A DNA stretch of 64,000 nt from DATMER01 sp963844885 (GTDB lineage Bacteria > Acidobacteriota > Thermoanaerobaculia > Multivoradales > UBA5704), in NCBI GenBank assembly GCA_963844885.1, contig CAWJQA010000018.1:372001-436000 (forward strand). The letters run 5' to 3'. Positions 48,366 to 55,307 of the stretch are shown piece after piece. Under the pieces are notes generated by a model that was not told the origin of the DNA, did not search any database, and worked only from the letters and a program-made list of their open reading frames with translations. The stretch's first letter is position 1, and each line of letters opens with the position of its first letter. The position numbers and the translations under genes are program-made.

Positions 48366-49529
48366 ATGGAGATCCTTCACGATATCAACATCGATTTCAT
48401 GAAGTACCGGAAGTTCTGGATCTTGGTGTCACTGGCCTTGGTGATCCTCGGCTTCACGGCGCTGTTCGTCCACGGTGAGCTCAACATCGGCATCGACTTC
48501 GCCGGTGGCACGCAGATCACCTTGCAGTTCCGCGAGAAGCCCAACATCGACCGGCTGCGCGGCGTGCTGCAGGGGGCCGGCCTGGAAGAGGTCACGATCC
48601 AGCGCATCGGCCGCGAGAGCGAGAACCAGGTCATGGTCCGCACGCGGCTCATGAAGGGCCAGGAAGAGGGCAGCCTGCCCAAGGTCTCCGCCGCGCTCGA
48701 CCGTGAGCTCAACCCGGGCCAGACCGGCAAGCCCGACCTGAACCGCATCGGCGCCGACGCGCTCGCCGGGGTGCTTGGCGGAAGCGCACCCGAGCAGTCC
48801 CTGAAGACCGCCGAGGCGATTATCGCCAAGCGCCGCGAATCCGGCCTGTTCCACTCCTGGGACGAGCTGGCCGGCGTGGGCGGCCTCAGCCCGGCCGGGC
48901 TGGAAGGCTTGAAGCAGAGCACCGCGATGGGCAGCTTCGCGGTCATGGGAACCGAGAACGTCGGTCCGCAGATCGGCCAGGAGCTGCGCAAGCGGGGCTT
49001 CTATGCCGTGGCGCTGTCGCTGCTGGGGATGCTGATCTACATCTGGTACCGCTTCGAGCTGCGCTTCGGGGTGGGAGCGGTCATGGCCAGCATCCACGAC
49101 GTGCTGGTGACCCTGGGCCTGTTCGCGGTGTTCGGCTTCGAGTTCAACCTCACTACGATCGCGGCGTTCCTGACCCTGATCGGCTACTCGATGAACGACA
49201 CGGTGGTGATCTTCGACCGCATCCGCGAGAACATGCGGAAGACCCGCCGCAAGCCGCTCATCGAGATCATGAACGACAGCATCAACCAGACCCTCTCCCG
49301 CACCCTGCTCACGGGAGGCCTGACGCTGCTGTCGGTGATCTCCCTGCTGGTACTGGGCGGCGAGGTGCTGCGCGGCTTCGCGTTCGTGATGACGGTGGGT
49401 ATCCTGGTGGGTACCTACTCGTCGATCTACGTGGCGAGCCCGTTTGCGCTGCTCTGGGAGCAGTACTTCGGCGCCGAGGCCAAGGCCCGCCGGGCCGGCC
49501 AGCCCGCCCCCGCCGGCAAGATCGGCTGA
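48366..49529 (+). CDS. secF: Protein translocase subunit SecF with HhH-like insertion
   Basis: 387 aa, longer than typical SecF (~300-320). Six transmembrane helices; motifs GIDFAGGTQI, AVMASIHDVLVTLGLF and IGYSMNDTVVIFDRIRENMR. Residues ~116-185 of the periplasmic loop form an insertion resembling a helix-hairpin-helix pair (RIGADALAGVLGG; AEAIIAKRRESGLFHSWDEL; GVGGLSPAGLEGL). The ATG at 48366 is preferred: AAGGAG lies 6 nt upstream, and the in-frame GTG at 48363 is too close. It partners SecD in proton-driven protein export. Confidence 0.93.
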   Translation: MEILHDINIDFMKYRKFWILVSLALVILGFTALFVHGELNIGIDFAGGTQITLQFREKPNIDRLRGVLQGAGLEEVTIQRIGRESENQVMVRTRLMKGQEEGSLPKVSAALDRELNPGQTGKPDLNRIGADALAGVLGGSAPEQSLKTAEAIIAKRRESGLFHSWDELAGVGGLSPAGLEGLKQSTAMGSFAVMGTENVGPQIGQELRKRGFYAVALSLLGMLIYIWYRFELRFGVGAVMASIHDVLVTLGLFAVFGFEFNLTTIAAFLTLIGYSMNDTVVIFDRIRENMRKTRRKPLIEIMNDSINQTLSRTLLTGGLTLLSVISLLVLGGEVLRGFAFVMTVGILVGTYSSIYVASPFALLWEQYFGAEAKARRAGQPAPAGKIG

Positions 49530-49558
49530 GCGGCTTGACATTCCGTTCGCCCGTCCCT

Positions 49559-49578
49559 CTCCCCGAGTCTCCGGGGAG
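49559..49578 (+). terminator. Hairpin after secF
   Basis: CTCCCCG / CGGGGAG with a 6-nt loop and G-rich downstream sequence; no T-run. Possible end of the tgt-yajC-secDF transcript. Confidence 0.35.
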
Positions 49579-49622
49579 GGGGGTGGGTGGTGGTGTGCCC
49601 CGATTTGCGTCTACTCAAGACG

Positions 49623-49652
49623 CTGAGTAAAATTACTCAGTATGGTGAGTAA
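49623..49652. promoter_or_regulatory. Operator-like palindrome with a third half-site
   Basis: CTGAGTAA-AA-TTACTCAG is a perfect 18-bp palindrome at 49623-49640, followed by a third copy TGAGTAA at 49646-49652. It surrounds an ATG at 49642 that opens only a 27-codon frame (to 49725). It looks like the autoregulatory site of a lost gene. Confidence 0.5.
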
Positions 49653-49780
49653 ACCGCCAAGCCCTGCTTTTCAGCGTGACTACGCCGCCGTACTCGCCGC
49701 CCGGCGGCGGCATTCCGGTAGATGAGTTCCTGTCGCGGCCGGTCACAGACTGGCTGCGACCCTGAGCGCCAGGCCGGAAA

Positions 49781-49895
49781 TCAGAAGCTGCGCAGCGCCA
49801 CCATCGGGTGGATCTCGGTGGCGCGCCGGGCGGGGACGAAGCAGGCGACCGCAGCCACGCCCAGGAGGAAAAGCGACACGCGGGATGCCCAGCTC
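49781..49895 (-). pseudogene. C-terminal remnant of a MacB/ADOP-type ABC permease
   Basis: The minus strand encodes VSLFLLGVAAVACFVPARRA followed by TEIHPMVALRSF and a stop at 49781. This is the characteristic end of FtsX/MacB-like permeases (last helix, PARRA, 'DPMVALR'). Only ~35 residues remain; the frame is lost where the 21-bp repeat array begins. Confidence 0.6.
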
Positions 49896-49899
49896 TCGC

Positions 49900-50420
49900 G
49901 GCTTGCGGAAGCGTTCTCGCGCCCAAAACTTACGTTCCTTTTTCATTCCCAAACGTTCTTGGATGAAAACGAAGCGTACTTTCTTGAAAGTAAGGCGTAA
50001 CTTCCAAAGGACGAAGCGTTCCCGGATGAAAACAGAACGTAACATCGTGAAAACGAGGCGTAATTTTGGAGAAAAAGAACGCCCGTGAATGAAAGTAAAG
50101 CGTAATTTTTGAGAACGAGAACGCTTCCGGGACGGACGGAGACGCTCCTGTCTGGCGGCAAGGCGCCTCCGGATGGAACGAGCGCGTGCCGAGCGCGAGC
50201 GGGATCGCGATGGCCTGCGGCCTGGGCATTCCCCGTTCTGCCGAGACCTTTCGGCAAGCCGCCGAGACCCTTCGGCGACCGGCTACACCTGTCGGCGATC
50301 CGCCGAAGCGTTTCGCCGAGTCGCCGAACCCTTGAGCCGGTCCGGGAACAACTCTGGCGCGCCGTCTACGCCTCTCGGCATGACGCCGAATGCCGCCCCA
50401 GGGCCAGAAGCGTCGCATAT
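49900..50420. repeat. Third 21-bp-period array, with AT-rich and GC-rich halves
   Basis: About 24 degenerate units of 20-22 nt. The left half (to about 50115) is AT-rich, with units such as AAGCGTACTTTCTTGAAAGT, AGGCGTAACTTCCAAAGGAC and AAGCGTTCCCGGATGAAAAC. The right half is GC-rich, with TTTCGGCAAGCCGCCGAGAC and TGTCGGCGATCCGCCGAAGC, like the array at 1341-1700. The phase runs through the composition change. The surrounding 49530-50959 gap has no intact gene. Confidence 0.72.
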
Positions 50421-50527
50421 ATGCTGGACGTCACCGGCTACTCCGGACCGGACGCTTATCCGACACGGTCTTGTCGTCTAAGCACCGTGGCGCAGCCCAG
50501 TCCTGGAGGAGGGCTCCAGACCCGATT

Positions 50528-50627
50528 CTGTCGCATAAGCCTCCAGCCCTCCCTGGAAGAGCCTCTCCTTAGCCGACAGAGTCGAGCGTCACCACGTCCC
50601 GTGGGAGCAAGTAGACTTATGCGACAG
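50528..50627. mobile_element. MITE-like element with 15-bp terminal inverted repeats
   Basis: CTGTCGCATAAGCCT at 50528-50542 and AGACTTATGCGACAG at 50613-50627 are inverted copies (14 of 15 match) bounding 100 bp with no coding capacity. Probably a non-autonomous transposon or IS end pair; no clear target duplication identified. Confidence 0.5.
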
Positions 50628-50640
50628 GCTCTATCACGTT

Positions 50641-50760
50641 GACGTGCCTAAGCGAACGACGTAACATTGGACCCAAATGCAGAGGAGAAAGAACCTTGCG
50701 GCTTTGGCGCCCGAGCATCTGGTTGTCGGATTTGGTACTCGCTAAAACGCGTTCGGGTTC
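50641..50760 (+). repeat. Conserved ~115-bp upstream element, copy B
   Basis: Plus-strand counterpart of 26401-26520. Shared blocks in order: TAAGCGAACGAC, ATGCAG/GTGCAG, AGAAAGAACC, TGCGGCTTTGGC, GGTACTCGCTAA or ATACTCGCTAA, then CGCGTTC. It precedes the membrane-protein gene at 50960 by ~200 nt. In both places it lies upstream of an accessory gene on the same strand. The 50761-50959 stretch shows nothing else I can name. Confidence 0.65.
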
Positions 50761-50959
50761 CCGGTGAGTAAGCGGTTGAGCAGGCCTCTGAAAAGGGGAA
50801 GTAGGTGAAGACGCCGCCGAACCAGCGTTTGGAGCGGACCGGCGGGCAACTGGCTCGGCATGCCCTGGCATCTGTTGCCGCCGGCCGCTCAAACGCAACG
50901 CGTTACTGCGGCTCGGAAGCTCTGTGATGAGAACCTCGGTTTAGAGAACTGGAAGTGAT

Positions 50960-51403
50960 ATGAAAGAAGCGATAGCGGCCGCGCTTCTCACGCTACTTGG
51001 AGTCGTACTAACCGTAATCGTCGCCTACTTTACCAGTAGGCACCAAGCGCGCATCGAACTTGAGAAGCTACGTGCGGGCGCGGCCAGCAAGCTGTTCGAG
51101 ATGCGCTTAGAAGTTTATCCGCAGCTTTACTTCCTCGTAAGCGATCTTATGAAAAAACTGCGGCGCAAAGAGGCAGACAGATCACTTACTGCGAGCACCC
51201 TAGGAGCAATTGAGCTATGGGAATCGCACAATGCTATACTTTTTGGTGCTAAGGCACTTACGGCTTACCATCAAGCACGCGAAGCTGTGGCTACGCTGGC
51301 TCAGCTATCAGACTCTGCGTTTGTTGAGGCTTTGGGATCCGACAAGAATGTCAAAAGCTACATTCGCCCACTCCAGAGTCTCGAGCTTCGCAATGAAATA
51401 TGA
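50960..51403 (+). CDS. Membrane-anchored protein, apparently truncated by a frameshift
   Basis: 147 aa, unrecognised. A transmembrane helix at about residues 5-25 (IAAALLTLLGVVLTVIVAYF) precedes a helical cytoplasmic domain (HQARIELEKLRAGAASKLFE). Base composition is AT-richer than its neighbours, suggesting transfer. It stops at 51403, but the next frame (MKYELGVFEVETPTRFKEAP, to about 51560) looks like its natural continuation, so a shift near 51400 is probable. The continuation is cut by the group II intron at 51561. Confidence 0.6.
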   Translation: MKEAIAAALLTLLGVVLTVIVAYFTSRHQARIELEKLRAGAASKLFEMRLEVYPQLYFLVSDLMKKLRRKEADRSLTASTLGAIELWESHNAILFGAKALTAYHQAREAVATLAQLSDSAFVEALGSDKNVKSYIRPLQSLELRNEI

Positions 51404-51560
51404 ACTCGGCGTCTTTGAAGTCGAGACACCAACGCGATTCAAGGAGGCTCCTGCATTCCGCTCGTACCAGGAAGCACTCCTAAACAGTGTAGGCAATGCC
51501 AGGAACACGCAGTCCATAGGAGAAAAGCCGCATAACCGCCCGGATAAAGTGACAGAGGAA

Positions 51561-53590
51561 GTGCGCCAGGGTAAGCCTGGGAAAGGGGGAAGCGATGTAG
51601 ACGGCAGTCGACAGAGCGGAAACCTCTCATAGGAGACCCGGCAGGTACGAATCCTGCCCGGCAAAGGCTGGCCACCAGCCGGAAGCGAGTCTTGCGTGGG
51701 CTCATCCCGTAAGGGCGCCTGCGAAGCGTAGACAGCGAGACCGAAGGCCGTGTGATTGAGCCACGAAAGGCACATGTCGTTGGGGTTGTCCTAGTTTCCT
51801 CAAGGGGCGACAGCACTCTTCCGCTGCTATGGCCTGGCGAGAGGAGCCCGACCGGGGTCCGAGAGCACGGCATACGGTTACTGGGGTCTCCCCAGGAACC
51901 TGGGAGATCCCGCCACTTCCGCCGAAGAAAGAGCCGGTGAGGGTCCCGGCTGACCAAAGGTCCAGGCTTGCGGCGGGGGCGTCCACAACCCGCAAGAGCG
52001 AAACCGGGCGGGCGCACAGGCGGTACGGCCGGGACAAGGGCAACCGAGCCTGGCCGGAAGAATGGCGGGAAGTCAGAGAGCCTCATTGTACTGATGAAGC
52101 CGGGGAACCGACCCGTGGGACCCGGTGGAGGGAAGGGGGCTCCGTGGCACGGAACCGAACGGAGGGAAAGATGTCGGGATCGCCGAATCTCGGGAGCATC
52201 TCAACGCGACTTCGCCGGATAGCGAAATTGGCGCAGGAAGATCCAGAGCGGTCGTTTTTGAGCCTGGCTCACTATATCGATGAGTACTGGCTCCAGGAAG
52301 CCTATTCCCGAACTCGTAAGGACGGGGCGGTGGGCGTGGACGGTATGACAGCCGAGCAGTACGCGGAGCATCTGGGGGACAACCTCCGGTCGCTTCTCGA
52401 CCGCTTCAAGTCGGGCCGCTACCAAGCGCCGCCAGTCAAGCGGGTCCACATCCCGAAAGGCACCGGGTCTGAGACTCGCCCGATCGGGATTCCCGGCTTC
52501 GAGGACAAGGTGCTACAGCGTGCCGTAGCGATGGTGCTTGAAGCCATCTACGAGGAGGACTTCTTGTCCTGCTCGTACGGCTTTCGGCCGGGTCGCTCGG
52601 CTCACGAGGCGCTGCGTGATCTCTGGCGGGAGCTGATGGGGATGGGTGGTGGGTGGGTGCTAGAGGTGGACATCCGGAGCTTCTTCGATGAGCTGGACCG
52701 TGGCCATCTGGGATCCTTCCTGGACCGCAGGGTGCGCGACGGCGTGATCCGTCGGGCAATCGGCAAATGGCTGCAGGCGGGTGTGTTGGAAGAGGGGCGC
52801 CTGAGCCATCCAGCGGCGGGGACCCCGCAAGGCGGTGTCATCTCGCCCCTGCTGGCCAACGTTTACCTGCACGAAGTGCTGGACCGGTGGTTTGAGAAAG
52901 AGGTCAAGCCTCGTCTTGGAGGACGGGCCGTCCTGATCCGGTACGCGGACGATCTGTTGATCGTCTTCGCCGAGGAGAAGGATGCTCGTCGAGTGGCGGA
53001 AGTCCTACCGAAGCGAGTTGCTCGCTACGGCCTACGACTTCATCCCGAAAAGACGCGATTGATTCCATTTCAAGTACCACGAGGTAAGGACAAGACGTCG
53101 CGGTCTCAAGGCCCGGCCGCCTTCACTTTCCTCGGGTTTACGCACTACTGGGGCAGGAGCCGCAAGGGCAACTGGGTGGTCAAACGCAAGACGGCCGCGA
53201 GTCGCTTGACTCGGTCGTTGTCCAGAGTCCGTCAGTGGTGTCGCCGCTGGCGACACGAGCCTGTACCGTGGCAACAGCACCGGTTGTCGTTGAGCCTGTG
53301 CGGGCACTACGCCTACTACGGGATCACAGGCAACTACAAGGCGCTGGACAACTTCCATCGACAGGTCACGCGAGAATGGCGCAAATGGCTGAACCGGCGG
53401 TCGCAGAAGGCCCGGATGACCTGGGAGCGGTTCAACCGCCTCCTTGTCACCTATCCGCTGCCACACCCTCGGATCGTCCATGGCGTCGGAGTCGCGTAGC
53501 GAAGCCATGTCACGAAGAGCCGGATGCGGGAAACCCGCAAGTCCGGATCTGTGGGGGGCCCGGTCGGGCAACCGGCCGGGTCTACCCGAT
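51561..53590 (+). mobile_element. Complete group II intron
   Basis: The 5' end GTGCGCCAGGGTAAGCC matches the bacterial GUGYG start. A ~600-nt structured region precedes the reverse-transcriptase ORF (52171-53499). Domain V is visible at about 53517-53552 (GAGCCGGATGC, GGGAAACCC, GCAAGTCCGG), and domain VI ends in GGGTCTACCCGAT at 53590. Splicing would join AAAGTGACAGAGGAA to GAGAAAAGCGTC, keeping the host frame open for a few codons before TAA. Boundaries are by eye (a few nt uncertain at the 3' end). Confidence 0.85.
52171..53499 (+). CDS. ltrA: Group II intron reverse transcriptase/maturase
   Basis: 442 aa. RT domain: AVGVDGMTAEQYAEHL, IPKGTGSETRPIGIPGFEDK, FLSCSYGFRPGRSAHEALRD, TPQGGVISPLLANVYLHEVL and the catalytic YADD in IRYADDLLIVF. 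A thumb/maturase (X) domain follows (FTFLGFTHYWGRSRKGNWVV; the C-terminal LNRRSQKARMTWERFNRLL). No HNH endonuclease domain is present, so target-primed integration would use replication forks or single-stranded DNA. ATG 52171 with GGAGGG upstream is chosen over an open frame starting at 51829, which lies in the ribozyme part. Probably active. Confidence 0.93.
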   Translation: MSGSPNLGSISTRLRRIAKLAQEDPERSFLSLAHYIDEYWLQEAYSRTRKDGAVGVDGMTAEQYAEHLGDNLRSLLDRFKSGRYQAPPVKRVHIPKGTGSETRPIGIPGFEDKVLQRAVAMVLEAIYEEDFLSCSYGFRPGRSAHEALRDLWRELMGMGGGWVLEVDIRSFFDELDRGHLGSFLDRRVRDGVIRRAIGKWLQAGVLEEGRLSHPAAGTPQGGVISPLLANVYLHEVLDRWFEKEVKPRLGGRAVLIRYADDLLIVFAEEKDARRVAEVLPKRVARYGLRLHPEKTRLIPFQVPRGKDKTSRSQGPAAFTFLGFTHYWGRSRKGNWVVKRKTAASRLTRSLSRVRQWCRRWRHEPVPWQQHRLSLSLCGHYAYYGITGNYKALDNFHRQVTREWRKWLNRRSQKARMTWERFNRLLVTYPLPHPRIVHGVGVA

Positions 53591-53698
53591 GAGAAAAGCG
53601 TCGGGGCGTAACTTCAGCGGCATTAGCCCCAGCCAAGCGGTCATCATCTTCTCGGACCGACTACCGCTGTAGTCCCCAAAGGGGACGCAGGCCTAAAG

Positions 53699-53867
53699 CC
53701 TGGGGCTTCAGCCCCAGGTCCAGATCCCCCCAGAAAACACCAAGCCCTGAAAGGGCGCAGGCATTGCCGCGGGGTTGTAACCCCGCGAGGGCGGGCGGCG
53801 GTATGCCTGCGTCCCCTCGGGACTTGGGGAATGGGGGTGGCCGTCGTCCAGGGGTTGAAACCCCTGG
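53699..53867. repeat. REP-like palindromes (three)
   Basis: CCTGGGGCTTCAGCCCCAGG (53699-53717), CGCGGGGTTGTAACCCCGCG (53768-53787) and CCAGGGGTTGAAACCCCTGG (53848-53867), separated by related flanks (GACGCAGG, GCCTGCGTCCC, CCTCCGTCCC). This is the type of dispersed palindromic repeat often mobilised by Y1 (RAYT) transposases. No transposase is nearby. Confidence 0.7.
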
Positions 53868-53922
53868 CTGTACGCCTCCGTCCCTCCGGGACTTTGCACC
53901 GACTCGATCAAGGGCCTCCTGC

Positions 53923-53964
53923 TGGCACAAGAGCGTGAAGACGACCATGATCTACGCCCATGCC
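53923..53964 (+). pseudogene. C-terminal scrap of a tyrosine recombinase
   Basis: Fourteen codons read WHKSVKTTMIYAHA, the tyrosine-bearing end of XerC/IntI-type recombinases (GHKxVxTTMIYTH). The upstream catalytic domain is absent. It joins directly to a fragment of ligA. Confidence 0.55.
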
Positions 53965-54027
53965 CGTCCACCCAGAGATTTCACGAATTTCTGGGCCTCG
54001 GGCCGGGAGCAGCGGGCCAGTCCGCCG
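53962..54027. repeat. Duplicated fragment of the ligA BRCT region
   Basis: 66 nt identical at 63 positions to 55459-55524 inside ligA. On the minus strand it encodes RPEAQKFVKSLGGR-like residues of the BRCT domain. It lies ~1.5 kb from the source gene, in the same orientation. Confidence 0.75.
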
Positions 54028-54108
54028 CTTCGGGTGGCACCCGTTTTGGTCCGTCTTGCCCGGCCCGACGGCCTTGACTTGACTCACTTCCGGGTTCACA
54101 CTTGAACC

Positions 54109-54357
54109 ATGACAAAGCTCAACGTCCACGAGGCGAAGACCCACCTCTCCGAATACCTGCCCAGGATCGAAGCCGGTGAAACCATTGTACTGTGCAGGAG
54201 AAACGTACCGATCGCGGAGATCCGGCCGCTGCCGCCGGTCGAGCCGCTCCGCCGGCCGGAGATCGGCTTCGCGAAAGGGACGTTCACGATCCCCGGCGAG
54301 TTCTTCGAGCCTCTGCCGGCCGAGCTCCTGGACGCCTTCGAAGGTCTTCCCGGATGA
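54109..54357 (+). CDS. Phd/YefM-family antitoxin
   Basis: 82 aa. KLNVHEAKTHLSEYLPRIEA and GETIVLCRRNVPIAEIRPLP form the Phd DNA-binding fold; the C-terminal tail (PGEFFEPLPAELLDAFEGLP) is the toxin-binding arm. The stop overlaps the toxin start (ATGA). Confidence 0.93.
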   Translation: MTKLNVHEAKTHLSEYLPRIEAGETIVLCRRNVPIAEIRPLPPVEPLRRPEIGFAKGTFTIPGEFFEPLPAELLDAFEGLPG

Positions 54358-54740
54358 GGCTCCTGCTCGACACCTGTACCTTCCTTTGGGCAGCTCTCGA
54401 CGACCCCAAACTCTCAGCGTACGCCCGTGAGTTGCTGCTCGACCCGGAAAGCGAGCGGTTGGTGAGCGCGGCGACCGCTTGGGAGATCGCCATCAAGGTG
54501 GGCCGGGGGCACCTGGCGCTGCCGGAGCCGCCGAAGCGCTGGGTCCCCCTCGGCCGCAAGCGTCTGGCGGCAAGCCCTCTTCCCATCGACGAAGAGTCCG
54601 CCCTCCAGGTCGCCCAACTTCCGCCGCTCCACCGCGATCCGTTCGACCGCATCCTGGTTGCCCAGGCCATCGTCCACGGCTGCGTCCTCTTGACCCCCGA
54701 TCCGGACATCCAAGCCTACCCGGTGCGGGTGGCATGGTAG
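54354..54740 (+). CDS. PIN-domain ribonuclease toxin (VapC-like)
   Basis: 128 aa. Acidic PIN residues: D6 in LLLDTCTFLWA, E46 in SAATAWEIAIK, D95 in HRDPFDRILVAQA and D115 in LLTPDPDI. Length and the Phd partner indicate the type II PhdYefM-VapC arrangement. Probable RNase acting on tRNA or rRNA. Confidence 0.93.
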   Translation: MRLLLDTCTFLWAALDDPKLSAYARELLLDPESERLVSAATAWEIAIKVGRGHLALPEPPKRWVPLGRKRLAASPLPIDEESALQVAQLPPLHRDPFDRILVAQAIVHGCVLLTPDPDIQAYPVRVAW

Positions 54741-54760
54741 CGGGGGCCGCAGCACGGGGC

Positions 54761-55294
54761 CTACTTCTCGGGCACGAACTTCATCGACACCGAGTTCATG
54801 CAGTACCGCAGGCCGGTCGGCTTGGGGCCGTCGGTGAAGACGTGGCCGAGGTGGCCGCCGCAGCGGGCGCAGTGGACTTCGGTGCGGGTGGAGAAGAAGC
54901 TGTTGTCTACTTCCGTTTCCACGTGCCTCGGATCGATCGGTTGCCAGAAGCTCGGCCAGCCGGTGCCGGACTCGAACTTGGTCTCCGAGCTGAACAGTGT
55001 CAGGCCGCAGGCGGCGCAGACGTAAGTCCCCTTCGCATGGTTGTTCCAGAGCTCGCCGGTGAAGGCGCGCTCCGTGCCCTGCTTGCGCAGAACCTTGAAC
55101 TGCTCCGGCGTGAGGAGCTTCTTCCACTCGTCCTCGGTCTTGACGATCTTCTGGATGCCGTCGGCGGTGGTGGTGGTCGTGGCGGTCGTGTTCACGGCGG
55201 TTGATCCTTTCTCCCTCTTCTCGGCGGCGGCGCGGACACAAGCCGCCGCGGTGACGATCAGCAGGGCGATGACAAGCAGGGCTTTGAGTCTCAA
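54761..55294 (-). CDS. msrB: Exported peptide-methionine (R)-S-oxide reductase
   Basis: 177 aa counted from TTG 55294, which directly begins a signal peptide (RLKALLVIALLIVTAAACVR, possible lipobox TAAC) and has an AGGGGG ribosome site. The catalytic domain has zinc CxxC pairs (CAACG, CARCG), GTGWPSFWQP and the catalytic cysteine in RYCMNSVSM. It repairs oxidised methionine in envelope proteins. An alternative ATG at 55327 lies inside the ligA coding end. Confidence 0.9.
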   Translation of the reverse strand: MRLKALLVIALLIVTAAACVRAAAEKREKGSTAVNTTATTTTTADGIQKIVKTEDEWKKLLTPEQFKVLRKQGTERAFTGELWNNHAKGTYVCAACGLTLFSSETKFESGTGWPSFWQPIDPRHVETEVDNSFFSTRTEVHCARCGGHLGHVFTDGPKPTGLRYCMNSVSMKFVPEK

Positions 55295-55307
55295 GGCGGA
55301 ACCCCCT

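Noticed and set aside
49900..50420. CRISPR array
   Set aside because: Units are contiguous and diverged, with no constant repeat and unique spacer alternation, and there are no cas genes.
50641..50760. Integron attC site, prompted by inverted-repeat ends and a nearby recombinase relic
   Set aside because: The GTTRRRY and RYYYAAC core sequences are not present in either copy, and there is no integrase gene in the window.
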